The notes under the pieces: model-generated
Seen by the model: only the letters and a program-made list of their open reading frames with translations
The model's database searches: none
Told to the model about the DNA's origin: nothing
Part shown: in pieces, positions 32,679 to 40,545 of the stretch
How the letters are laid out: each line of letters begins with the position of its first letter
Position numbering within the stretch: position 1 is the first letter of the stretch
Position numbers and translations under genes: made by a program
DNA from: JBQDBK01 sp052090825
GTDB taxonomy: Bacteria; Bacillota; Clostridia; Tissierellales; Peptoniphilaceae
Assembly (NCBI GenBank): GCA_052090825.1
Contig: JBQDBK010000006.1
Location: forward strand, 1-64,000
Length of the DNA stretch: 64,000 bases
Reading direction: 5' to 3'

Positions 32679-33698
32679 ATGAACAAAAAATTTAAAGTTT
32701 TATCTTTATTATTAGTATTAAGTTTATTATTAGTAGCTTGTGCTAAAAATGAAGATAAAAAAGAAGAAGTTAAAGCTGAGGAAGGCAAGCTAAAAGTTTA
32801 TGCTTCAGTATATCCAGTATACGATTTTACTAAAAAAATTGGTGGAGATAAGGTAGATACAGAAATTATTATACCTAATGGTCAAGAACCTCATGATTGG
32901 GAACCTGGCCAAGAAGATATTAAAAATTTATCATCAGCAGATATCTTTATTTATAGTGGAGCAGGCTTAGAATCTTGGGCAGAAAAAGTTATTGATTCTA
33001 TAGAAAATGATAAGTTAATTGTATTAGAAGCAAGTAAAAATGTTCATTTATTAGAAGCAAGTCATGATAATCATGAAGATGAAGCAAATGAAAATCATAA
33101 CCATGATAATAATAACAATGATCATGAAAATCATAACCATGATAACGATCATGAACATGAAGGGCATTCTCATGATGGAGTAGATCCACATGTGTGGTTA
33201 GATCCTAAGAATGCTGTAATAATGATTGAAAATATTGCAGATACACTAATAAAAGCAGATCCAGATAACGCTGATTATTATAGAGGAAACCTTGAAAAAT
33301 ATAGGGAAGAGTTTATGGAAATAGATTCTATGTACCAAAAAGAACTATCTCAACTAAGTAATAATTTAATAGTTGTATCTCATGAGGCTTATGGATACCT
33401 ATGTAGTGAATATGGATTAGAACAAAAGGGTATTGAAGGAGTAAATGCAGAATCAGAACCTGATACTAAAACTATGGCAGAGATTATTGAATTAGTTAAA
33501 GATAAAGAAATAGAGACAATTTTTACAGAAGAATTAATTGAGCCTAAAATTGCTGAAACTATAGCAAGTGAAACTGGAGCAAAAACTGTAGTTTTAAATC
33601 CACTGGAGGGTTTATCAGAAGAAGATATAAATAATAATGAAGACTACACTTCAATAATGAAATCTAACCTTGAAAAATTAGTTGAGGCGTTAAAATAG
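32679..33698 (+). CDS. znuA: zinc ABC transporter substrate-binding lipoprotein
   Basis: A 339-residue cluster A-I binding protein. It has a signal peptide with lipobox LLVAC (Cys21), IPNGQEPHDWEP with the first metal His, a long His/Asp/Asn-rich loop (about residues 126-168) typical of zinc-specific ZnuA/AdcA, DPHVWLDP, and SHEAYGYLCSEYGL. It captures zinc outside the cell. GGAGG precedes the ATG. The stop codon touches the GTG of the ATPase gene. Confidence 0.93.
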   Translation: MNKKFKVLSLLLVLSLLLVACAKNEDKKEEVKAEEGKLKVYASVYPVYDFTKKIGGDKVDTEIIIPNGQEPHDWEPGQEDIKNLSSADIFIYSGAGLESWAEKVIDSIENDKLIVLEASKNVHLLEASHDNHEDEANENHNHDNNNNDHENHNHDNDHEHEGHSHDGVDPHVWLDPKNAVIMIENIADTLIKADPDNADYYRGNLEKYREEFMEIDSMYQKELSQLSNNLIVVSHEAYGYLCSEYGLEQKGIEGVNAESEPDTKTMAEIIELVKDKEIETIFTEELIEPKIAETIASETGAKTVVLNPLEGLSEEDINNNEDYTSIMKSNLEKLVEALK

Positions 33699-34363
33699 TG
33701 GGGAATCCTATTTTAAAAATATCTAACTTAAGCTTTGGATATGGGAAGGATGATATATTTAAAAATATAAATTTAGAGATTAATAGGGGTGATTTTGTTG
33801 CCCTTATTGGTCCAAATGGAGCAGGGAAATCTACCCTTATAAAATTAATTTTAAATCAATTAAAAGCAAGAAGTGGAAGTATAGATTTATACTTAGATGA
33901 TGAAAATAGTTATAAGTTGGTGGGATATGTGCCTCAGCTTGGCATAGGTTCATCATATAATTTCCCAATAACAGTAAGAGAGTTGGTATCTTTACCTATA
34001 TATAAAAATAAAAGAGGATTTAAAAAATTTAAAGAAAACTTAAATACTAAAGTCTCTAATGCTTTAGCACAAGTTAACATGGAAGATTATGGAGATTATT
34101 TATATTCTCAATTATCAGGAGGCCAAAGACAAAGAGTTTTAATATCTAAAGCTTTAGTTTCTAATCCTGAATTTTTGATATTAGATGAACCAACTAATGG
34201 GATAGATTATGAGACTAGGTTAAGTCTATTTAATTTACTAAGCCATATAAACAAAGTTCATAATATAACAATTTTAATGATAACTCATGAGCTTTCCAAT
34301 ATAGAAGACCATATAAACAAGTTATATAAATTAAATGATGAGAAATTAGAAAGGTGTAAATAA
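33698..34363 (+). CDS. znuC: zinc ABC transporter ATP-binding protein
   Basis: A 221-residue ATPase with Walker A GPNGAGKST, signature LSGGQRQR, Walker B LILDEP and switch MITHEL. The start is GTG, sharing a G with the znuA stop, and the last base overlaps the ATG of the permease gene. It energises zinc uptake with ZnuA and ZnuB. Confidence 0.93.
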   Translation: MGNPILKISNLSFGYGKDDIFKNINLEINRGDFVALIGPNGAGKSTLIKLILNQLKARSGSIDLYLDDENSYKLVGYVPQLGIGSSYNFPITVRELVSLPIYKNKRGFKKFKENLNTKVSNALAQVNMEDYGDYLYSQLSGGQRQRVLISKALVSNPEFLILDEPTNGIDYETRLSLFNLLSHINKVHNITILMITHELSNIEDHINKLYKLNDEKLERCK

Positions 34364-35166
34364 TGAGTATATTTGAATATTCATATATGATTAGAGCCTT
34401 AATTGTAGGTTTGGTGATTTCTATAATTATCCCCTTTATGGGAATTGTAGTAGTAAATAAAAAGATATCCTTAGTTGGAGACGCTTTATCACATGTTTCT
34501 TTAGCTGGGGTATTAATAGGTCTGATGACAGGAACAACACCAATTTTAGGAGCTCTTATTTTATGTGTTATTGCAGCTCTTTTATTAGAATTCATAAGGA
34601 CAAAATTTCCTAGTTATCAAGAAATATCTACAGCAATTATTATGTCAACAGGCATAGGTTTGGCTTCAATATTGTCAGGATTTGTAAAAAAAGCTGCTAA
34701 TTTTGAATCTTTTTTATTTGGTAGTATTATAGCCATAAATACTTTCGAGTTTTATTTAATAATAGGAGTTTCATTTTTTGTATTTTTCACTTTTATTTAT
34801 TTATATAAGGATTTAATGCATATATCTTTTGATGAAACTAGTGCTAGGCTAGCTGGAGTTAAGGTAAATAGGGTAAATACTATATTTATGATTTTAATTG
34901 CTGTAACAATATCAATATCTGCTAGAACTGTTGGAATTCTTATTATATCATCTCTTATGGTTATACCAGTTGCTTGTGCTATGAGATTTGAATTAGGGTA
35001 TTTAAAAACTATTATATTGTCTTCAATCTTCGGAGTTTTTTTTACCTTAAGTGGGCTTATAGTTTCTTTTTATTTAGGATTAAAACCTGGAGGATCAATT
35101 GTATTAATAGGAATATTAACTTTAATGATAATTATTTTTATTTCTGGTAATAGATTTAAAAAATAA
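34363..35166 (+). CDS. znuB: zinc ABC transporter permease
   Basis: A 267-residue permease of the ABC-3 family with about eight spans. It contains GIVVVNKKISLVGDALSHVSLAGVLIG, the family mark, and the long stretch ARTVGILIISSLMVIPVACAMRF near the C terminus. Overlaps znuC by one base. A terminator follows. Confidence 0.92.
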   Translation: MSIFEYSYMIRALIVGLVISIIIPFMGIVVVNKKISLVGDALSHVSLAGVLIGLMTGTTPILGALILCVIAALLLEFIRTKFPSYQEISTAIIMSTGIGLASILSGFVKKAANFESFLFGSIIAINTFEFYLIIGVSFFVFFTFIYLYKDLMHISFDETSARLAGVKVNRVNTIFMILIAVTISISARTVGILIISSLMVIPVACAMRFELGYLKTIILSSIFGVFFTLSGLIVSFYLGLKPGGSIVLIGILTLMIIIFISGNRFKK

Positions 35167-35189
35167 TGAAAATACTATAGATATGTTGT

Positions 35190-35225
35190 AAAATTAAGTA
35201 TAGAGGACTATACTTAATTTTTTTT
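35190..35225 (+). terminator. terminator after znuB
   Basis: AAATTAAGTATAG and CTATACTTAATTT form a perfect stem with a four-base loop, then a T run that reaches the ribosome binding site of the next gene. Confidence 0.85.
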
Positions 35226-35235
35226 GGAGTGGAAT

Positions 35236-35706
35236 ATGAAAAAAACTAATGCAATGAGAATATTAGATAGGGAAAATATAAATTATGATATTCTAGAATA
35301 CAATTCTGATCAAGCTATTTCTGGTAAAGAAGTAGCATCATATCTAGCTGAAGATGAAAGTCAGGTATTTAAAACTTTAGTAACTAAATCAAAAAACAAG
35401 AATTATGTTTTTGTTATCCCGGTGAATAAAGAATTAGATTTAAAGGTTGCAGCTAATGTTAGTAATGAAAAGAAAATAGAAATGATAGCTCAAAAGGAAT
35501 TATTTCCCTTAACAGGCTACATACATGGAGGTTGTTCTCCTATAGGAATGAAGAAGTCATTTGAAACTTATATAGATATATCTGCAGAGGATTTAACTCA
35601 TATATATGTAAGTGGAGGAAAGTTAGGAATGCAAATAAAGATAGATCCAAAGGATTTATCAAAACTTGTAAATGCAAAATTTGCAGAACTTGGGAAGGAG
35701 GCCTAA
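35236..35706 (+). CDS. ybaK: Cys-tRNA(Pro)/Cys-tRNA(Cys) deacylase, YbaK/EbsC family
   Basis: A 156-residue editing domain that removes mischarged Cys from tRNA-Pro. It has the segments QVFKTLVTKSKNKNYVFVIPV, KKIEMIAQKELFPLTGYIHGGCSPIGMKK (the substrate loop) and a Gly-rich C-terminal turn VSGGKLGMQI. TTTGGAG lies before the ATG at 35236. A TTG at 35224 is also in frame but lies in the ribosome binding site. Its stop is one base before the TTG start of the phosphomutase. Confidence 0.92.
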   Translation: MKKTNAMRILDRENINYDILEYNSDQAISGKEVASYLAEDESQVFKTLVTKSKNKNYVFVIPVNKELDLKVAANVSNEKKIEMIAQKELFPLTGYIHGGCSPIGMKKSFETYIDISAEDLTHIYVSGGKLGMQIKIDPKDLSKLVNAKFAELGKEA

Positions 35707-35707
35707 T

Positions 35708-37390
35708 TTGAATTACAAATCTAGGTTAGAAGATTGGTTAAATTCTAAAGTTATAGATGAGAAATACAAAAAAGAAATTCTTGATATAAAAGAAGAGAGT
35801 GAATTAGAAGATAGATTTTATCAGGACTTAGAATTTGGGACTGCTGGATTAAGAGGAATCTTAGGTGCAGGGACAAATAGGATGAATGAATATGTAGTTG
35901 CAAGGGCTAGTCAAGGCTTAGCAAATACCATTTTAAAAACAAAAGACGGTAAAGAAAGAGGAGTAGTAATAGCTAGAGATATTAGGCTATACTCTAAGGA
36001 ATTTAGTGAAGTAGCTGCAAGAGTTTTAGCTGCAAATGGAATAAAAGTTTATTTATTTGATGATATTAGGACAACTCCCCTATTGGCCTATTCTGTCAGA
36101 TATTTAAATAGTAAATCGGGAATTATGGTAACAGCATCTCATAATCCAAAACAGTATAATGGATATAAGGTATATTGGGATGAAGGCTCACAAATATTAG
36201 ATGATATAGCTAAAAAAATACTTTTTGAGATTGAGAATTTGAAATTTGAAGATGTAAAATATATTGATTATGATCTTGCTTTAAAAAAAGGATTAATAGA
36301 GATTTTGCCTAAAGAAATAGATGAAAGTTTTTACAGAGCTACTCTTAATAAGAGAATAAATGAAAACATAGATAAAGATATAAAAATTGTCTATACTCCT
36401 TTAAATGGGACTGGGACTATTCCAGTAAGTCATATTTTAAAAGAAAGAAGCTTCAATAATCTATATTTAGTAAAAGAACAAGCTAATAGAGATCCTGATT
36501 TTAAAAATGTACCATTTCCAAATCCAGAAGATCCAAGAGCTTTTGATTTGGCTTTAAATATGGCAAAAAAAGTAGATGCAGATTTAATAATTGCAACTGA
36601 TCCTGATTGTGACAGGGTAGCTATAATGGCTAAAGATAAAAAAGGGAAATATCATTCTTTTAATGGAAATCAAACTGGTGCCTTATTAATAAATTATATT
36701 TTAAGTCAATTAAAAGAAAAAGGACAATTAGCTCCTAATGCAGCAGTAGTAAAATCTATTGTAACTGGAGATTTAGGTTTGAAAATAGCAAAAAGCTTTG
36801 GTGTAAAGGGATTTGAGACGCTAACAGGATTTAAAAATATATGTAGCTTAGCTAATAAGTGGGACATAACAAAAGAAAATGAATTTATATTTGGTTACGA
36901 GGAGTCCATAGGTTATGTATATGGCGACCATGTAAGAGATAAAGATGCTGTTGTAAGTTCTATGATGATAGCTGAAATGACAGGATTTTATAAGAAGAAT
37001 AATAAAACTTTGATAGATGTGCTTGATGAGATTTATAAAAAATATGGATATCATAAAGAAAGTTTAAAGAGTCTAGTTTTTAAAGGAATAGATGGTAAAA
37101 GTAAAATTAATAAGATAATGGAATATTTTAGGAATAATAATTTTGAAGAATTTTCAGGAATTAAAGTATTAGAGAAAGAAGATTTTATAAAAGGATATAG
37201 GGAAATAGAAGCTTCTAATTTATTAATTTATAAACTTGAGGATGGATCTTGGTTTGCTCTTAGACCTTCAGGCACTGAACCTAAAATAAAAAAATATATA
37301 TATATTGTAGATAGAATTAAGGAAGTAGCAAATGAAAAATTAGAGAAATTAGAAAAAGATATTTTGAGTAGATTGAATTTAATTAATTAA
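35708..37390 (+). CDS. pgcA: phosphoglucomutase/phosphomannomutase
   Basis: A 560-residue alpha-D-phosphohexomutase interconverting hexose 1- and 6-phosphates. The phosphoserine is S144 in TASHNPKQYNG, the Mg2+ loop is DPDCDR near 300, sugar specificity lies in GYEESIGY and the phosphate-binding loop is RPSGTEPKIK near the end. The start is a TTG at 35708 with AAGGAGG at 35695-35701 in good position; the in-frame ATG further upstream lies inside ybaK. It leads a three-gene operon with the two genes downstream. Confidence 0.93.
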   Translation: MNYKSRLEDWLNSKVIDEKYKKEILDIKEESELEDRFYQDLEFGTAGLRGILGAGTNRMNEYVVARASQGLANTILKTKDGKERGVVIARDIRLYSKEFSEVAARVLAANGIKVYLFDDIRTTPLLAYSVRYLNSKSGIMVTASHNPKQYNGYKVYWDEGSQILDDIAKKILFEIENLKFEDVKYIDYDLALKKGLIEILPKEIDESFYRATLNKRINENIDKDIKIVYTPLNGTGTIPVSHILKERSFNNLYLVKEQANRDPDFKNVPFPNPEDPRAFDLALNMAKKVDADLIIATDPDCDRVAIMAKDKKGKYHSFNGNQTGALLINYILSQLKEKGQLAPNAAVVKSIVTGDLGLKIAKSFGVKGFETLTGFKNICSLANKWDITKENEFIFGYEESIGYVYGDHVRDKDAVVSSMMIAEMTGFYKKNNKTLIDVLDEIYKKYGYHKESLKSLVFKGIDGKSKINKIMEYFRNNNFEEFSGIKVLEKEDFIKGYREIEASNLLIYKLEDGSWFALRPSGTEPKIKKYIYIVDRIKEVANEKLEKLEKDILSRLNLIN

Positions 37391-37402
37391 TCGGAGGGTA
37401 TT

Positions 37403-38335
37403 ATGATACTGTTATGTGATTTTAATCCTAAAATAGTAAGAAGTTATAGGTCCATTGATTTTATAAAAAATGGGGTAAATAAATTCTCTGAGAATAGAAT
37501 TTATTCATCAGGAAATGGACTAGATATGTTAGTTTATTTAAAACTTTTAGGGTCTAATCCTAAATTAATTACTTTTTTAGGAGGAGAAACAGGAGGTTTA
37601 ATAAAAAATGACTTGGATACAATAGAGGCTAAAATAGATTATGTGAAAATAAAAGATAATAGTGTTGAAGAGTTGCTTATTAAATCTCGAAATTTAAAAA
37701 CAGTATTTAAAAGTGATAATCCAAGAATAACGACAGAAGATGAAGAAAATTTTTACTCAATATTTAAAAAAGAATTAGAAAATAAAAAAATAGTTGGAAT
37801 TCCAAAATATGAATCTGATATGATAGATATTAAGATTTATAGATCATTAATAAATCAATGCTATAAAAATGGAATAAAGGTAGGAATTACTACCGATAAT
37901 ATATTTGATTTAGGAGATTCTAAACCATTTTTATTAATTACTAACAAAGAAGCCTTGGAAGACTATACTAAACTTAGTATAAAAACTCAATCAGAGGTGG
38001 TAAAAGCTTCGACTATTTTATTAAATAAGGGACTGGGAATTCTGGCTATTAGTTCTAAGAAGGGTATTATTTTCATAACAAAAGAAGAAAGTTTTAGAGT
38101 AGACTATGAAGACTTTGAAACTACCCTTAATAAGGAAAATAAAAATCTTATGTTAGCTGGAATTTGTTTTGCTATTGATAGAGATTATGATTTTATAACA
38201 TCAGTTAAAATTGCTGTTGCATCAATGCTTGTAGAGAATTTTATAAAGTTTAGGATGGCAAATATGGCAGATATTAAAAAGTTGATGAATAAAATTGAAG
38301 TTAAAAAAATAGGAGGAAATAATGAAAAACTATAA
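37403..38335 (+). CDS. PfkB/1-phosphofructokinase-like protein, catalytic motifs degenerate
   Basis: 310 residues with the outline of a FruK/LacC-type kinase: an N-terminal NPxxD-like start, LVYLKLLGSNPKLITFLGGETGGLI, and the C-terminal AVASMLVENF helix. The GGKGxN substrate loop reads SSGNGLD, the SGSLP-like loop reads VGIPKYE, and the anion-hole/catalytic GAGDS motif reads ENKNL, so the catalytic Asp is Asn. It is thus likely a non-catalytic relative, perhaps regulatory. GGAGG precedes the ATG. It lies 12 bases after pgcA and overlaps the hydrolase gene by 14. Confidence 0.7.
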   Translation: MILLCDFNPKIVRSYRSIDFIKNGVNKFSENRIYSSGNGLDMLVYLKLLGSNPKLITFLGGETGGLIKNDLDTIEAKIDYVKIKDNSVEELLIKSRNLKTVFKSDNPRITTEDEENFYSIFKKELENKKIVGIPKYESDMIDIKIYRSLINQCYKNGIKVGITTDNIFDLGDSKPFLLITNKEALEDYTKLSIKTQSEVVKASTILLNKGLGILAISSKKGIIFITKEESFRVDYEDFETTLNKENKNLMLAGICFAIDRDYDFITSVKIAVASMLVENFIKFRMANMADIKKLMNKIEVKKIGGNNEKL

Positions 38336-38873
38336 TATAGAAAGAGATAAAGCAATATTTTTGTTTATAGATTTACAAGATAAATTGTTAAAGGCTATCT
38401 TTAATAGAGAAGAATTGATAAAAAAAGCTAAGGTTCTTGCTGAAATGTCAAATATTATGAATATGCCTTCTTTAATGACAGCACAATATCCTAAAGGTTT
38501 GGGTTTTACAACAAAAGAAATTAAATCAGAAATTGAAAATAGTAAAGAAATTGAAAAAATTTCTTTTAGCTGTATGTTAAATGAAGAGTTTAAGGAATAT
38601 TTAAAAAAAACAGGCAAGAAACAAGTTATCATATCTGGAGTTGAAGCCCATATATGCGTTTTATTAACAGCGAGAGATCTTTTAAAAGAGGGTTATGAAG
38701 TATTTATAGCTGCTGATGCAGTGGGTTCTAGAAGCGATTTTAACTATAGAAATGCGCTTGGACAACTAGAAGATATGGGCTGTGTTGTAACTAATGTAGA
38801 AACAATTATGTTTGATTTAAATTCCGTTGCAGGAACAGATGAATTTAAATCAGTTCAAAAATTAATAATTTAA
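38322..38873 (+). CDS. isochorismatase-like cysteine hydrolase
   Basis: A 183-residue hydrolase with the triad Asp17 (FIDLQ), Lys79 (EKISFSC) and Cys112 (GVEAHICVLLT) of the isochorismatase/nicotinamidase family. The EKxSFSC context is usual for the hydrolase branch of unknown substrate rather than PncA. AGGAGG at 38312-38317 serves the ATG. Confidence 0.88.
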   Translation: MKNYNIERDKAIFLFIDLQDKLLKAIFNREELIKKAKVLAEMSNIMNMPSLMTAQYPKGLGFTTKEIKSEIENSKEIEKISFSCMLNEEFKEYLKKTGKKQVIISGVEAHICVLLTARDLLKEGYEVFIAADAVGSRSDFNYRNALGQLEDMGCVVTNVETIMFDLNSVAGTDEFKSVQKLII

Positions 38874-38903
38874 TAAACTATTAATTAGAACAGGAGATAT
38901 ATT

Positions 38904-39401
38904 ATGAAAAATGTAAATCTTATGGTTGCTTTTGATAAAAATCATGTAATAGGGAAAGACTTAAAAATGCCATGGACACAAAAAGCTGATTTAAAGAGAT
39001 TAAGGGAAATAACTGAGGGGACAACGGTAATAATGGGTTCTAATACCTATGAAAGCTTAAATAGGAGACCTTTGGCAGGAAGAGATAATGTAATAGTTAG
39101 TAATAGTTTAACTAATGCACCAGGCTTTACTATAGTTAGACGAGAGGATATGAAAAACTATATGGAAAATAAGGACGGGGAAATGTTTATATTTGGTGGT
39201 TCAACTATATATAATTCTTTGTGGCCTTATGCAGATACACTTTATATTACAGAACTTGATGCAGAAATTAAAGGAGAAGGACTTGTTTATTTCCCAGATA
39301 TTGATTGGGATAAATATATACTTGATTCAGAAACTGACTGGATAGATAGTGATGAAGACAATAGCTATCCTTATAGATATAAAATATATAAGAGGAAATA
39401 A
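38904..39401 (+). CDS. folA: dihydrofolate reductase
   Basis: A 165-residue DHFR that makes tetrahydrofolate with NADPH. It has IGKDLKMPWTQKADLKRLREIT (the substrate loop with the MPW motif), the cofactor motif MGSNTYESL and FGGSTIYNSLWP. The canonical LPWH is MPWT here. No thyA is adjacent. A CAGGAGAT ribosome binding site precedes the ATG. Confidence 0.92.
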   Translation: MKNVNLMVAFDKNHVIGKDLKMPWTQKADLKRLREITEGTTVIMGSNTYESLNRRPLAGRDNVIVSNSLTNAPGFTIVRREDMKNYMENKDGEMFIFGGSTIYNSLWPYADTLYITELDAEIKGEGLVYFPDIDWDKYILDSETDWIDSDEDNSYPYRYKIYKRK

Positions 39402-39408
39402 TTTGATT

Positions 39409-39450
39409 TAATAGGCTAATATCTTTTTTGATAATAGCCTATTATTTTAT
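39409..39450 (+). terminator. terminator after folA
   Basis: AATAGGCTA and TAGCCTATT stems around a loop of about 16 bases, then a T-rich run. Confidence 0.7.
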
Positions 39451-39479
39451 TTATAAAATAATTAGCTTTTAGATAGATA

Positions 39480-39488
39480 TGTTATAAT
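39480..39488 (+). promoter_or_regulatory. extended -10 promoter of the nuclease operon
   Basis: TG-T-TATAAT with no clear -35. It lies 17 bases before the ATG of the YhaO-like gene. Confidence 0.6.
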
Positions 39489-39504
39489 CAAACAAGGTGA
39501 TAAT

Positions 39505-40545
39505 ATGAAAATACTACACACAGCAGATTTACATTTAGCTAGGTTTTATAGGGGAGCTTTACCTAAAGAGAAAACTATATTAAGAAGAGAAGAATTGTGG
39601 AAGAGTTTTGAAAACACAGTAGAATATATAAATAATAATAAAATTGAAATCTTTTTATTATGCGGGGATATATATGAAAGAGAATATTTTACCGATTTAG
39701 ATATGAAAAGATTTAGAGATATACTAAATACTTTAAAAAATACAGAAATATTTATAATTGGGGGAAATCATGATTATATAGACAAAGACTCTCCAATAAA
39801 TCAAATAGAATTTAATGATAATGTTCATATTTTTAGAGAAGAAGAATATTTTCAAATTGATAAGTATAATCTTAGAGTTTATGGCTTGTCTTGGGATAAA
39901 CCCTTTGATTATAAATCTGAAATAGACTTTAATATAGATAAAAATTTTAAAAATATTCTAATGTTACATGGAAGTACTATTTCAAAAAGTCATTTTTATT
40001 TAGAAAAAGATAAGCTTGAGAAGTTAGGATTTGATTATATAGCTTTAGGGCATATTCACATTAGGCAAAAAATTGGAGACAATATATATTATGCTGGTTC
40101 ACCTGAACCTGTTAGCTTCAAAGATCTAGGAGAGCACGGATTTATTGAAATTAGTTTATTAAATGAAAAAATAGATATAAATTTTAAAGGAGAATCTATA
40201 AGAAAGTATCTAAAGCATAATTTAAAAATAGAAGCAGAAGATAATTTAATTGAAATAGAATCAAAAATAATAAATCTTTTAAAAGGTAATGAAAATAATT
40301 TTAATTATCTGGAATTAACTGGTTATTATAAGGATCCTAATTATTTACTTGATTATTTAAATACTAGATTAGATTATTTTTATTTAGATATAGTAAATAA
40401 TTTAAGACCTTTTTATAATTTAGATAATTTGTATAGAGAAAATAAAGACAATATTTTAGGTAAGTTTATTTTGGAGAGTAAAGATGATCCGGAAATGTTA
40501 GATTATGGAATAAGAGCTTTAATGGAGGCTAAAAATGAAGATTAA
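39505..40545 (+). CDS. DNA repair exonuclease, YhaO/SbcD-like metallophosphoesterase
   Basis: A 346-residue calcineurin-like phosphoesterase with HTADLHLA, GDIYE, GGNHDYID and ALGHIHIRQ metal-binding motifs. The family (YhaO) resembles Mre11/SbcD and partners with the AAA protein YhaN. AAGGTGATA precedes the ATG. It overlaps the downstream yhaN-like gene by 11 bases, so the two are translationally coupled. Confidence 0.88.
   Translation: MKILHTADLHLARFYRGALPKEKTILRREELWKSFENTVEYINNNKIEIFLLCGDIYEREYFTDLDMKRFRDILNTLKNTEIFIIGGNHDYIDKDSPINQIEFNDNVHIFREEEYFQIDKYNLRVYGLSWDKPFDYKSEIDFNIDKNFKNILMLHGSTISKSHFYLEKDKLEKLGFDYIALGHIHIRQKIGDNIYYAGSPEPVSFKDLGEHGFIEISLLNEKIDINFKGESIRKYLKHNLKIEAEDNLIEIESKIINLLKGNENNFNYLELTGYYKDPNYLLDYLNTRLDYFYLDIVNNLRPFYNLDNLYRENKDNILGKFILESKDDPEMLDYGIRALMEAKNED

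Noticed and set aside
32998..33189. Minus-strand His/Tyr-rich open frame
   Set aside because: It is the shadow of the His-rich loop of znuA.
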